Positions 14,909 to 23,935 of a stretch of DNA of 58,379 bases are shown here, piece after piece. A program made the position numbers and the translations under genes. This stretch comes from Desulfosporosinus sp. I2 (lineage in GTDB: Bacteria > Bacillota > Desulfitobacteriia > Desulfitobacteriales > Desulfitobacteriaceae). The stretch is taken from the NCBI RefSeq assembly GCF_000960765.1, contig NZ_JYNH01000015.1:1-58379 (forward strand). Direction: 5' to 3'. The first letter of the stretch is position 1. The number at the start of each line of letters is the position of its first letter. The notes below the pieces were generated by a model. That model saw only the letters and a list, made by a program, of their open reading frames with translations. It made no database searches and had not been told where the DNA came from.

Positions 14909-17317
14909 TTAAACATCCGTCCAGAATCTCTTCATTGCCGTACGGATACTATCCGGATTTGTGACAAGGCCAACTTCTTTCCATTCTTCTGGAAAGAGCC
15001 TCTTATATGACGATTGAGAAAAACGCTCATCGATCAGCAGAACCACCCCTCGGTCTCTTTCAGTACGAATAACCCTCCCTACAGCTTGTAAGACCTTATT
15101 GAAACCTGGATACATATACGCAAATTCGAAGCCTTGCCTACTTGCGGATTCATAATATGAGCGAATAATTTCTCGTTCTGAGCCTATCTGTGGTAGTCCA
15201 ACTCCCACAATCACTGCTCCGGAAAGTTGATCTCCGATCAGATCAATGCCTTCGCCATAAATCCCACCCATCAGCGCAAAACCGACCAAGGTCTGCTCGG
15301 GATTTGAAGCAAAGTTTGCTAAAAATTCTTCCCGGGCTTCTTCTGCCATACCTGGAGTTTGGCAGATCACTTGAACGTGTTGGTTTTGTTCACTAAACCT
15401 GAGATAAATCTCATTCAGATAAGCATAAGAGGGGAAATAGACCAGATAGTTTCCCTCTTTATAAGAAATGGCAGCATTAATGGCTTCAGCAACAAGATCA
15501 TACGACTGAACACGCTGTTTATACTTGGTAGAGATATGGTCCTGAATAAGCAGACAAAGGTTTTCAGAGGGAAAGGGCGACGTTAGCTTTAACTTATATG
15601 AGGTTTCCTCGCCACCCAAAATGTTCATATAATAGTCCATCGGGCTCAAAGTAGCCGAAAAAAGCACCGTCGCCCGCCCTCTCCCCAAGGCTTCTTTTAA
15701 TCGAACCGAAGGGTCAAGGCAAAACAGTTTTACCCGAAAATCATCTCGAATTGGCTGATGATAACTAACATAATGACTATCATAACTTTCAGAGGTCCGA
15801 ATAAAACTTAAGGCTTGAAAATAGTGTTCGACAAATAGTTCCTGCCAGGAAAAAGGTCGTTCATTAATTTTCAGAACACGTTCAGCCTCTTTGACAAACT
15901 GTCTCAACGCTTGGAGCAACTTGGTAGGAAGCTCCTTTTCCACACGTTCTCCGTTACCCCCGGTTTCAGAGCACAGCTTTTTCTCTTTGACTAAGGCGGA
16001 ATTAACTTTACTTAAGCTTTTCGTTAACCTCGGATCGTCCTCTTTCGTGAGCCTCTTAAGTTTTAACCAAGATTCCTTGTTAACTTCTGCTGAAAACATT
16101 TCCCTTGCCCGATCTACTAGGTTATGAGCCTCATCGACTAAAAATGTGTACTCTCCTCCTTCGAGGAAAAACCTTCTTAAGTACACCCGAGGGTCAAAAA
16201 CGTAATTATAATCACAAATCACGACATCCGCCCAATTTGCCATTTCCAAAGAGAATTCAAAGGGGCAAATTGAGTGTTTGCGTGCATATTCTTCAATTAC
16301 ATGACGCGTCCAAGCATCCTCCTTAAACACATCTTCCACCGCTGTTCGTATGCGATCGTAAAATCCCTGTGCATAAGGGCATTCCTCAGGGAGACATGTC
16401 GACTCGGGGAGAAAACAAAGTTTACGTTTCGCTGTCAAAGTCAAAAACTTGATTGATAACCCTTGCCTATGCAAATCGGATAGGGCTCTTTCGGCAACCG
16501 TTCGGGTAATGGTTTTTGCTGTAAGATAAAAGATCTGAGTCGTTAACCCTTCGGCCATAGCCTTAAGCGCAGGAAATAAGGTTCCCATCGTCTTGCCGAT
16601 ACCAGTAGGAGCTTGGGCAAATAATTTTTGTTTATGTTTGACTGTTTGGTATACTGCAACCGCCAATTCCCGTTGTCCCGGTCGGTACGACCCGAAGGGG
16701 AATTGCATCTCGCGAATACTAGAGTCTCTCGCCTCTGACCATTCTTTTAAATGATATGCCCATGCCAGATAGCGCTCGACTAAGTGAAAGAAAAACTGCG
16801 AAAGCTCTGTCTTTGAAAAGCTATTCCTGAATTTCTTAGTTTTGGCGGTATCAAGTTGAAAGTAGGTTAGCTGAATATCCACTGTTTCTAAGCCCTCTTG
16901 AACGGCATACATAAAGCCATAGCACTGAGCTTGTGCCCAATGTAAATCGTTAAATGTTTCATCGATAAGATCTAAATCCAGCGAGGTTGTTTTTATCTCA
17001 TCGATGCAGATCCCAAAATCGTTCTTAATAACGCCATCTGCACGCCCCTTGATTTCGAGAGAAAGATTTGCTCTTTCATCACCCTTGAGTTGTGAGTCCA
17101 ACTTGGAATACACATAACTTAGCGTTACTTCCGGGACATACTCTGCTCCACTTATTTTTTGAACATACTGATGGGCCTTGGTCCCTTCTTGAGCTCGTGA
17201 AGCCCCGATCGAACCCGGCTGTAAATCTCCGTGCATAAGCACAAACTCAACGAGATTTCGGACCGATACTTTGAAACAAGGAGTTGGTTCTGATGCCTCT
17301 GCGCCATCTTTTTTCAT
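14909..17317 (-). CDS. Rad3/XPD-type ATP-dependent DNA helicase with PD-(D/E)XK-like N-terminal domain
   Basis: An 802-residue superfamily 2 helicase. Residues about 1-190 carry a RecB-like nuclease fold signature: GRADG (Asp94), then IDEIKT (Glu107, Lys109) and QAQCYGFMY. The helicase part has a Q-motif-like FPFGSYRPGQRE, Walker A APTGIGKT (236-243), a four-cysteine Fe-S region (CFLPESTCLPEEC ... CPFEF), the DEAH box in FLVDEAHNL and motif VI AVGRVIRTERDRG. It is thus DinG/XPD-like with an attached nuclease-like domain and likely acts in DNA repair. ATG at 17317 follows AGGTGA. Confidence 0.88.
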   Translation of the reverse strand: MKKDGAEASEPTPCFKVSVRNLVEFVLMHGDLQPGSIGASRAQEGTKAHQYVQKISGAEYVPEVTLSYVYSKLDSQLKGDERANLSLEIKGRADGVIKNDFGICIDEIKTTSLDLDLIDETFNDLHWAQAQCYGFMYAVQEGLETVDIQLTYFQLDTAKTKKFRNSFSKTELSQFFFHLVERYLAWAYHLKEWSEARDSSIREMQFPFGSYRPGQRELAVAVYQTVKHKQKLFAQAPTGIGKTMGTLFPALKAMAEGLTTQIFYLTAKTITRTVAERALSDLHRQGLSIKFLTLTAKRKLCFLPESTCLPEECPYAQGFYDRIRTAVEDVFKEDAWTRHVIEEYARKHSICPFEFSLEMANWADVVICDYNYVFDPRVYLRRFFLEGGEYTFLVDEAHNLVDRAREMFSAEVNKESWLKLKRLTKEDDPRLTKSLSKVNSALVKEKKLCSETGGNGERVEKELPTKLLQALRQFVKEAERVLKINERPFSWQELFVEHYFQALSFIRTSESYDSHYVSYHQPIRDDFRVKLFCLDPSVRLKEALGRGRATVLFSATLSPMDYYMNILGGEETSYKLKLTSPFPSENLCLLIQDHISTKYKQRVQSYDLVAEAINAAISYKEGNYLVYFPSYAYLNEIYLRFSEQNQHVQVICQTPGMAEEAREEFLANFASNPEQTLVGFALMGGIYGEGIDLIGDQLSGAVIVGVGLPQIGSEREIIRSYYESASRQGFEFAYMYPGFNKVLQAVGRVIRTERDRGVVLLIDERFSQSSYKRLFPEEWKEVGLVTNPDSIRTAMKRFWTDV

Positions 17318-17497
17318 TTTTTCACCTATTTATCTTTCACAGAGCGAAAAAAATCGCTCCATCAATATGCTCCTTGACATCTTTTTTATTGGGTAAAGTG
17401 AATTTGATAAGGACGAAGCCTTTTGCCTTATTAGCTCAACATATTATAACACATCGAAAGGGCAACCTTTGTAATCGAACCGGAGTTTCGTCTCCGC

Positions 17498-17998
17498 TTA
17501 TATGAGTTTTTCACAACAAAAAAACTCTCCTTTTCTAAAAATGACTTTATCGATCACTTCGTATCCCTGTTGATTATAAAAACCTACTGCTCTAGGATTC
17601 TTAACAAAAACATCTAATCTAATTGCCTCATATCGTCTATTTTTCGCTAGTTCCTCAACATATCTTACTAAACGTTTGGCAATCCCTTTTCCTTCATGGT
17701 GTGGATGAACCATTAATCTGTGAATGACCGCAACATTTTCTCCCTCATATCCCCATCGGATTTCTTTGTATTCCGGATCTTGATAATCATTTAAGACAAT
17801 ACAAGCTATTACTTCCTCTAAATTATTATCCACTACAAGGTATAACGATTTATCTCTTATATCCTCCAAGAAGTCTTTTTTATTTGGATAAACTTCATCC
17901 CATTGATCTATTAAGTTTTTCGTCATGTTTTCTGAACAATATTTACATAAACTCAGAACTTCTTCTAGGTGTCTTTCAGAAGCTTGAATAATATCCAA
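17498..17998 (-). CDS. GNAT family N-acetyltransferase
   Basis: This 166-residue protein has the acetyl-CoA binding core IHRLMVHPHHEGKGIAKRLV (residues about 90-110, Q/RxxGxG/A type) and the C-terminal VFVKNPRAVGFYNQQGYEV that marks GNAT domains. The acceptor cannot be predicted. The start is TTG at 17998, seven bases after GGAGGTG. It is a single gene; 17318-17497 downstream holds only a small GAGCGA/TCGCTC hairpin near the helicase start. Confidence 0.85.
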   Translation of the reverse strand: MDIIQASERHLEEVLSLCKYCSENMTKNLIDQWDEVYPNKKDFLEDIRDKSLYLVVDNNLEEVIACIVLNDYQDPEYKEIRWGYEGENVAVIHRLMVHPHHEGKGIAKRLVRYVEELAKNRRYEAIRLDVFVKNPRAVGFYNQQGYEVIDKVIFRKGEFFCCEKLI

Positions 17999-18242
17999 CT
18001 CTACTCACCTCCAAATCGGAAAATCACAAAATGTTGCACAAATAGCTGAAAGTTCATTTCTCCATTTTCATCCTAATTCCTCCTTGACGGTCGATTTCAA
18101 TGTTTTGTTCTGAATCACAAGCAAGGTTACGTTACAGTTCCTTAATGAGACAAGTTGAGACTTACTTTTTTTGCAAATTTTCTACAATTTTGGGTAACAT
18201 AATCTATGATCTTGTCTTAGTTCTAGGGAAGGATGGGTTAAT

Positions 18243-19565
18243 TTGAGTTTTAGACTCCCATTTTTAGACCGTGCCCGCGGTTTGATTATGATTTTTATGG
18301 CTCTAGACCATGCCTTATTTTTTTGGAGTGTTGGACGAATTAATAATGAAGGATTACCACGTCTAGTTAATGGTATCGTTTCCTATAATCCAATTGTGAG
18401 CTCAAATAACTTAGCTTTAATAGTCATGCTTTCAGCAAATATCTGTGCGCCAGGATTTCTTTTTATTGCCGGGTATGTATTAGCTGGTTCTATTAAAAAG
18501 CGTCAAGCAAATGGACAATCCAGCTCGAATATTGACCGTCTGTTATGGCGAAGAGCGCTAACTTTGATAGCTTTTCAACTGTTTATAGTTTCCCCAGCAT
18601 TTTATCTACCTACAATAGTACAAGCCCAAACACTTACCATCGTTACTTTAGGAACCTTTTTATCATTGAGCGTTTTATCAACGATTGCTTTTGGTTTCCT
18701 TATTTTTACACTTGGGCGTCATATATCTCCTTGGACTCTAGCGGGGATATCTGGGTTCTTTTATCTTTTCAGTCAACTGTCTCTACCCTTTTTTACAACG
18801 ATTTTCCCTGAAAATCAAACTTTATTACAGGTTTTTGAAACTATTTTTATTTTACCTATTCCCTTCTCTGCAGAACGTTTTGTGAATAATAACTTCCCCT
18901 TGATTCCTTGGTTTTTACCTATGAGCCTTGGCTGGCTCTATGGAACTACCTATGCTAAGCAACGTGGCGTTGCTTACGAGGCAAAACGATTTGCGATGAC
19001 TGGGATTTGTAGCTTGACGCTTTTTTTAATTCTACGTTTATTGAAAACAGGGGATTACCTTCCCTCAAATGGGACCTTTCATGGCTTTATGGGCCTTTCT
19101 AAATACCCCCCTAGTCTAGACTACATGCTTTTAAATCTAGGGCTTCTATTCATCATGTTTTTCTTGTTAGACAAACTGCCAAAGTTCTCAAAAATAGGGC
19201 GGATTCTGGAGAACTTTGGCCAAACTCCCCTTCTCTTTTATAACGCACATCTCTGGCTTTATGCAGCAATACCAGCATTACTTCAGAACTTTAATGCCTA
19301 TTCTCTGACGCAAGGATTTGGAATTTGGCTCATAGGTTTATTTATTTTATATCCACTGTGTTGTTTTTATTTGGCAAAACAATCCTCCGCCAGAATCCTT
19401 AAACGTAAAGTGGGATTTACTCAGGGAGCTAAGCCCGTTTGTATAAAGAAAACTTGGCTGGCGCCCGAAGACACTGTCTTCGCACGTGTTAGCTTAGCGG
19501 AGCGAAGACACTGTTCTTCGCACGTTTTAACCTTCTTGCAGCCTTGGCGAAGGCGGCCGCCTTAG
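18243..19565 (+). CDS. DUF1624 / heparan-alpha-glucosaminide N-acetyltransferase-like membrane protein
   Basis: A 440-residue integral membrane protein with about 10 hydrophobic segments. It begins RLPFLDRARGLIMIFMALDHALFF, the opening of DUF1624/HGSNAT_cat and acyltransferase-3-like proteins, where the DH pair is conserved. It probably transfers an acyl group across the membrane to an unknown envelope molecule. The start is TTG at 18243 after AAGGATGG. The last roughly 50 codons (from about 19440) read through a cluster of palindromic repeats and end in WRRRPP, so the original C-terminus was probably replaced by inserted repeats. Confidence 0.75.
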   Translation: MSFRLPFLDRARGLIMIFMALDHALFFWSVGRINNEGLPRLVNGIVSYNPIVSSNNLALIVMLSANICAPGFLFIAGYVLAGSIKKRQANGQSSSNIDRLLWRRALTLIAFQLFIVSPAFYLPTIVQAQTLTIVTLGTFLSLSVLSTIAFGFLIFTLGRHISPWTLAGISGFFYLFSQLSLPFFTTIFPENQTLLQVFETIFILPIPFSAERFVNNNFPLIPWFLPMSLGWLYGTTYAKQRGVAYEAKRFAMTGICSLTLFLILRLLKTGDYLPSNGTFHGFMGLSKYPPSLDYMLLNLGLLFIMFFLLDKLPKFSKIGRILENFGQTPLLFYNAHLWLYAAIPALLQNFNAYSLTQGFGIWLIGLFILYPLCCFYLAKQSSARILKRKVGFTQGAKPVCIKKTWLAPEDTVFARVSLAERRHCSSHVLTFLQPWRRRPP

Positions 19566-19785
19566 TTGCCCTTATGCGCTGGCCATGACGATAAGCGGAT
19601 GAGCTTATCGCCACACTGCAACTCACTACGCATACTCCAGCAGTGTGGATTGGCCGAGTGTCCCTGTAGCCAAGACTCGAACAAGGATGTTCGAGATTAG
19701 AGCGCCGCCATGGATGGCAAGGCGCCGTGATGGCGAGAAGGGACCTTCCAGAAAGTATATAACGAAGTTATACTTTCTGACTAGT
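19451..19785. repeat. Mosaic of palindromic repeats
   Basis: This stretch is GC-richer than its surroundings and packed with hairpins: two copies of CGAAGACACTG(T)TCTTCGCACG (19466-19486 and 19503-19525), CGATAAGC/GCTTATCG near 19590, CACACTGC ... GCAGTGTG (19611-19648), GGCGCC-type palindromes near 19700 and AAAGTATA ... TATACTTT (19751-19778). It includes the 3' end of the preceding gene and runs to just before the PAP2 gene. No tRNA or rRNA structure is apparent. Confidence 0.7.
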
Positions 19786-19834
19786 AAAATAAAACTGAAA
19801 GCTCTTTTGTACCCTTATGGGAAGGACTGAAACA

Positions 19835-20734
19835 ATGATCACGAAACATTCCTTTCAAATCTGTTCATTAATCATAGGATTCTGTTTTATTATTGTTCCA
19901 AACCATTCTACTCATTACCCCTGGATCTTATTAGCCTTCTCCTTTTGGGGCGTGCGACATGATCGTTTACAGAATTCCGGGAAGCACTTCTTAGAGGTTG
20001 GGGTTCCCCTGGTTCTTTTTCCCATCCTGATGTGGAAATACTTCCCACCAATCTGGAATGAAGTCGTTTATTGGCAGCTAGGAACAAAAACACACCTTTT
20101 AGATTTAAATAATTTTTTTAAAGCAATCCCTTATAATGATGGAGGGATCTTTCGGACCATTCAGACTCCTTGGTTAACAGGCTATTTCCGTTGGATCTAT
20201 GCTAATGGGTTTGCACTCCCCGTACTCATTCCTGTTTTTCGTTCTTTTCTAGCCAAAGACTCTTTGAAAATGTTTCGTTACTGTTTATCGGCTCATGTAT
20301 TACAATTTATATTAATCTTTCCCTTCTATTTATCGATTACCGTAAAAGAAGTCTGGTATGTTCTGAGCGATCCCGACGGTATGGCTCGCCATCTTACACC
20401 AAATGACGCCGCAGTTACAGTAGTCAATTGCTTTCCTTCAATGCATACTTCTGTGGCATTCGCTATGCTCTTACTTGCTTGGAGAGAAAAAGATAGACTT
20501 TTCCGCGGGGTTTGGACAGTTTTCTGCCTTTCAATTATTTATTCCACGCTTTATCTTGAAATTCACTGGATAACCGATGTAATTGCAGGCATTCTTCTGG
20601 CAATAACAGCTGTCAGACTTGGAGATTGGGTTATATCCTCCTTCTCTTTATTCAAGGAAAAAAATCGTGGACAATCTAGCCCTACCTATTCACTTAAGTG
20701 TGAGTCGAAGACAAAATCCGAGTCTCAGGCTTAG
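19835..20734 (+). CDS. PAP2 superfamily membrane phosphatase-like protein
   Basis: This 299-residue protein has about six hydrophobic segments. It carries PAP2 motif 2, PSMHTS, and motif 3, EIHWITDVIAG (His and Asp), but no clear motif 1, like the PAP2_3/inositolphosphotransferase-type branch. It could dephosphorylate or transfer phosphate between lipids at the membrane. ATG at 19835 follows AAGGA at 8 bases; the frame could extend to 19817 without a ribosome site. The C-terminal residues are polar and Ser/Lys-rich, and a simple-sequence region follows the stop. Confidence 0.78.
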   Translation: MITKHSFQICSLIIGFCFIIVPNHSTHYPWILLAFSFWGVRHDRLQNSGKHFLEVGVPLVLFPILMWKYFPPIWNEVVYWQLGTKTHLLDLNNFFKAIPYNDGGIFRTIQTPWLTGYFRWIYANGFALPVLIPVFRSFLAKDSLKMFRYCLSAHVLQFILIFPFYLSITVKEVWYVLSDPDGMARHLTPNDAAVTVVNCFPSMHTSVAFAMLLLAWREKDRLFRGVWTVFCLSIIYSTLYLEIHWITDVIAGILLAITAVRLGDWVISSFSLFKEKNRGQSSPTYSLKCESKTKSESQA

Positions 20735-20874
20735 GTTTAAATCAGATCTTAATCTTAATGTACAGGCAAATACAGATACAGATACAAAAGTAACTACAAA
20801 TCAAGTTCCAGGCTCAAGTCATAGCCCTAACTTAAATCCAAACTTAAATCCAAATTAAACTATATGTTTCTCAT

Positions 20875-20922
20875 TATAGAAGACGTGGAAACAAGATCAG
20901 CTCTGTTTCCACGTCTTCTATA
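20875..20922. terminator. Very strong hairpin after the PAP2 gene
   Basis: A perfect 19-bp stem (TATAGAAGACGTGGAAACA and its complement) with a 10-base loop. Its A/T-rich ends make it a plausible bidirectional terminator. Bases 20923-21091 add two direct copies of TTATCGGTTYCAATTCTT and an inverted repeat CTAAGATT ... AATCTTAG at about 20989-21028. Confidence 0.75.
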
Positions 20923-21091
20923 ATTCATTATCGGTTTCAATTCTTTATTATCGGTTCCAATTCTTCATGACTTCTATCAACAATCTCCTAAGATTCAGGT
21001 GGGGTTTTTACCCCCTCTAAATCTTAGATCATGTTATCCAGGAGCTTAGCGCCACTTATCACGCGAAGGACGGTCATAGAGCGCCTAGTAG

Positions 21092-22138
21092 TTAAAAAAT
21101 TGCCATAGCACTGAGGCCACTAATAATCCCTATTAAGATAACTGAACCTGTTACAAAGAAGAGGATTCGTGTACTAAATGTCCTCTTAACAATCAATAGT
21201 GAAGGTAGGCTTATGGCTGGTAATGTCATCATTAGTGCTACCGCTGGACCTACACCAAGTCCGAATGCCATCAAGGTTTGAACAATTGGGATCTCAGCTG
21301 CGGTAGGAATAATAAACAAGGTACCTGTAACTGCTAAGAAAATAATCACTAGTAAACTATTAGCCCATTCTGGACTTATAACCGGAAATAGCCAAGCTCT
21401 TACCGCGCCAAGTATAAATACCGTCGCGATATAGGCAGGAATTGTATCTAAAATCAGTGGCCACAACGCTTTCATCCATCGAACAAAAAAGTTCTCTTTA
21501 ATCGGAGTTAGTGACATCGATGGTATTACTTCTTCATGCAAGTTTAGGTCTTGATCGTTCGTCAAATAATTGGCGAAATAGGCAATACCAAAGACTAAAA
21601 TAAGACCGGCTATGACTCGAAGTAAAGCAAATTTCCAAGATAGAACAAATCCCATAAAGATAATCGTAGCAGGATTAAGGACTGGGTTACCCAACCAGTA
21701 AGCTAAGGAAGAGCCCACAGATGCCGAACTTTTACGTAAACCAACCGCTACTGGTGCCGCACAGCAAGTACACATCATTGACGGAATAGAGGCCATCCCC
21801 CCAATCAAAGTACTACCGAAAGACGTACTCCCTAGTGCTTTTCTGATCCATTCTCGTGGCAATAGAACTTGAACTAAGGATCCCATTAGCAGCCCAAGGA
21901 TCACCGCTTTCCAGACTGAGGTGAAATAAGTAGTAGTATAACTCAGAGCAGTTTGCCAAGAGGGACCTGGCGCAGAAGCAATCTTTCCGGATAGAATAGA
22001 TGACCCGATCGAATGGCTACCTGCTGCTAGAAAGGCCTTATAGTAATATGGTGCCCACTTAACATACCATATCCCACTGATAGCAATCGCCATGAATATT
22101 AGGATGGGAATTACAGAGTTCATCTCTATTTTTCTCAA
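21092..22138 (-). CDS. Permease of the DUF318 / YraQ family
   Basis: A 348-residue membrane protein with eight or more hydrophobic segments and the family signature MMCTCCAAPVAVGLRKS followed by LAYWLGNPVLNPATI. Members are predicted permeases; the paired cysteines in CTCC suggest a link to thiol or metal/metalloid handling, but no substrate is established. The TTG at 22138, six bases after AGGAG, is preferred to the ATG five codons later. The 450 bases upstream (22139-22588) show a weak AGGTTAT/ATAACCT inverted repeat and no gene. Confidence 0.8.
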   Translation of the reverse strand: MRKIEMNSVIPILIFMAIAISGIWYVKWAPYYYKAFLAAGSHSIGSSILSGKIASAPGPSWQTALSYTTTYFTSVWKAVILGLLMGSLVQVLLPREWIRKALGSTSFGSTLIGGMASIPSMMCTCCAAPVAVGLRKSSASVGSSLAYWLGNPVLNPATIIFMGFVLSWKFALLRVIAGLILVFGIAYFANYLTNDQDLNLHEEVIPSMSLTPIKENFFVRWMKALWPLILDTIPAYIATVFILGAVRAWLFPVISPEWANSLLVIIFLAVTGTLFIIPTAAEIPIVQTLMAFGLGVGPAVALMMTLPAISLPSLLIVKRTFSTRILFFVTGSVILIGIISGLSAMAIF

Positions 22139-22588
22139 TTAATTCTCCTCTTTCTGCTTTGACCTTGCCGTATTCACTAGTCTGTGTGTGAAAACGATAA
22201 TATAGGTATTAGGTTATGTATTTAATAACCTGTTGTTTATGCAATAAGGTGATTATAGTGATTATAAGCCCGTCCGTCAAGACCAAAATTAACCAAGTCA
22301 CTGAAACCCTTTCAGCTAAACCTGAACACTTGTAAGGAACATCTACTATTACCGAAGGCGCATGCTTCTCATAGAGTGCTAACCCCCTGAGATTACTAAT
22401 GTCGAAGGGCTAACTCCAAAAAAACATTGCCGCCCATAGGATGTCTACTTTACTTGAGGGTTTCGAAGAACGAACACTGATTGAAGCTTATGGAAGTGGG
22501 GTCTAGAGATTGGATAAAGATGTATGAAAAGTAGATAATCCTCACATCCTTAGGATGACAGAAAATTTGGGTTGAAGGGAGTCTCACT

Positions 22589-23848
22589 ATGAGCGAACTA
22601 ATTGACAATAAACAACGAAGAGAAACCTTAAAGCAGATTATTCTTGATATCCACCAAAATAAGAGTCCGCGAGAACTTAAAGAAAGATTCCGAGAGCTTT
22701 TATCTGATGTGGGTGCCACGGAAATTGCTGTTCTTGAACAAGAGTTAATTCAAGAAGGATTGCCTGCTGAAGAAATTAAGAGCCTTTGTGATGTCCACGT
22801 TTCCGTGTTTCAAGATAGTCTCGACAAACAACCTAAATCACAAGAACTTGGGGGCCACCCCGTTCATACGTTTCGCAAAGAAAATAAGGCCATTACCCAG
22901 CTTGTTCAGGCAATTCGCCCTATTCTGGAGCAGATTTTGCACAAAAACAACGAGCTTAACTTGGAAGCTAAGCTCGAAGACTGGCACTCTTTACATAAAC
23001 AATTACTAGAGATCGAGAAACATTATAGTCGTAAGGAGAACATTCTCTTTGCTTATTTAGAAAAACATGGGGTGAGCGGCCCTCCTAAAGTCATGTGGGC
23101 TATTCAAGATGACATACGCGCTCAGCTCAAACAAATCTCTCAAGGACTTTCCAACAATAAAGTTGAAACAGACGACCTAACTAAACTCATCCAAACCACA
23201 GCCCTCCCAGCCCTACAAGCGATTGAAGATCTAATATACAAAGAGGAAAACATCATGTTTCCTATGAGTATGGAAACTTTAACCGATGGGGAATGGGCTG
23301 CTGTGGCTGAGCAGAGTGGCGAAATTGGCTATACTTTGGTGGAACCTGAGCATGGTTGGATTCCTTCTGCTCCACCCAAGCCATCAGTCGATCCAGGAGC
23401 GTTTCAAACAAATCCCGTAGGAGGAAAAAACGGACTCCAAGCACTTCTTCCTTTTGAGACTGGTGCCTTAACCCTTGAGCAGATCAGTCTTATCTTTAAC
23501 CATCTCCCCATCGATATTACATTTGTTGACGAAAAAGATCTTGTCCGTTACTTTTCCTACGGCAAAGAACGCATATTCCAACGGAGTAAGGCCATTATCG
23601 GACGCAATGTTAAAGACTGTCATCCACCAGATAGTGTTCATATTGTCACCAAAATAGTGGATGACTTTAAAAGAGGAATACGAGACTCAGCCGAATTCTG
23701 GATCCACATGAACGAACAGTATGTCTATATTCAATATTTCGCAGTACGTGATGATGATGGAACTTATCGTGGCACAATCGAAGTGACCCAAGATGTACAA
23801 AAAATTCAGACCCTTCAAGGGGAAAAACGCATTTACTCAGAGGAATAA
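22589..23848 (+). CDS. DUF438 - hemerythrin-like - PAS domain protein
   Basis: A 419-residue cytosolic sensor-like protein in three parts. Residues about 5-75 are DUF438 (LKQIILDIHQNKSPRELKER). Residues about 90-220 are an HHE hemerythrin-like four-helix bundle with His/Glu ligand candidates (WHSLHKQLLEIEKHYSRKE and LIYKEENIMFP). Residues about 295-410 are a PAS domain (IFNHLPIDITFVDEKD ... IEVTQDVQKIQ). No output domain is attached. Such proteins are common in anaerobes and are thought to sense oxygen, NO or redox. It is convergent with the molybdoenzyme operon. ATG follows a GAAGGGAG ribosome site. Confidence 0.87.
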   Translation: MSELIDNKQRRETLKQIILDIHQNKSPRELKERFRELLSDVGATEIAVLEQELIQEGLPAEEIKSLCDVHVSVFQDSLDKQPKSQELGGHPVHTFRKENKAITQLVQAIRPILEQILHKNNELNLEAKLEDWHSLHKQLLEIEKHYSRKENILFAYLEKHGVSGPPKVMWAIQDDIRAQLKQISQGLSNNKVETDDLTKLIQTTALPALQAIEDLIYKEENIMFPMSMETLTDGEWAAVAEQSGEIGYTLVEPEHGWIPSAPPKPSVDPGAFQTNPVGGKNGLQALLPFETGALTLEQISLIFNHLPIDITFVDEKDLVRYFSYGKERIFQRSKAIIGRNVKDCHPPDSVHIVTKIVDDFKRGIRDSAEFWIHMNEQYVYIQYFAVRDDDGTYRGTIEVTQDVQKIQTLQGEKRIYSEE

Positions 23849-23882
23849 TAAATTGAATATCTCTCATGTTTTAGTACGAACT

Positions 23883-23924
23883 GGATTAGCCCCCTTTACT
23901 AAACTTTGTAAAGAGGGCTAATCC
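23883..23924. terminator. Bidirectional terminator between DUF438 gene and nrfD-like gene
   Basis: A 17-bp stem with one mismatch (GGATTAGCCCCCTTTAC ... GTAAAGAGGGCTAATCC) lies between the convergent stop codons. Confidence 0.8.
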
Positions 23925-23935
23925 TATCAATCTAC

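Noticed and set aside
19561-19780. Possible tRNA or structured RNA gene in the hairpin-rich region
   Set aside because: No acceptor stem with T-loop GGTTCGAATCC pattern and no consistent cloverleaf; the hairpins are better explained as dispersed repeats.
22139-22588. Small gene between the permease and DUF438 genes
   Set aside because: Short frames only, no ribosome site or recognisable motif.
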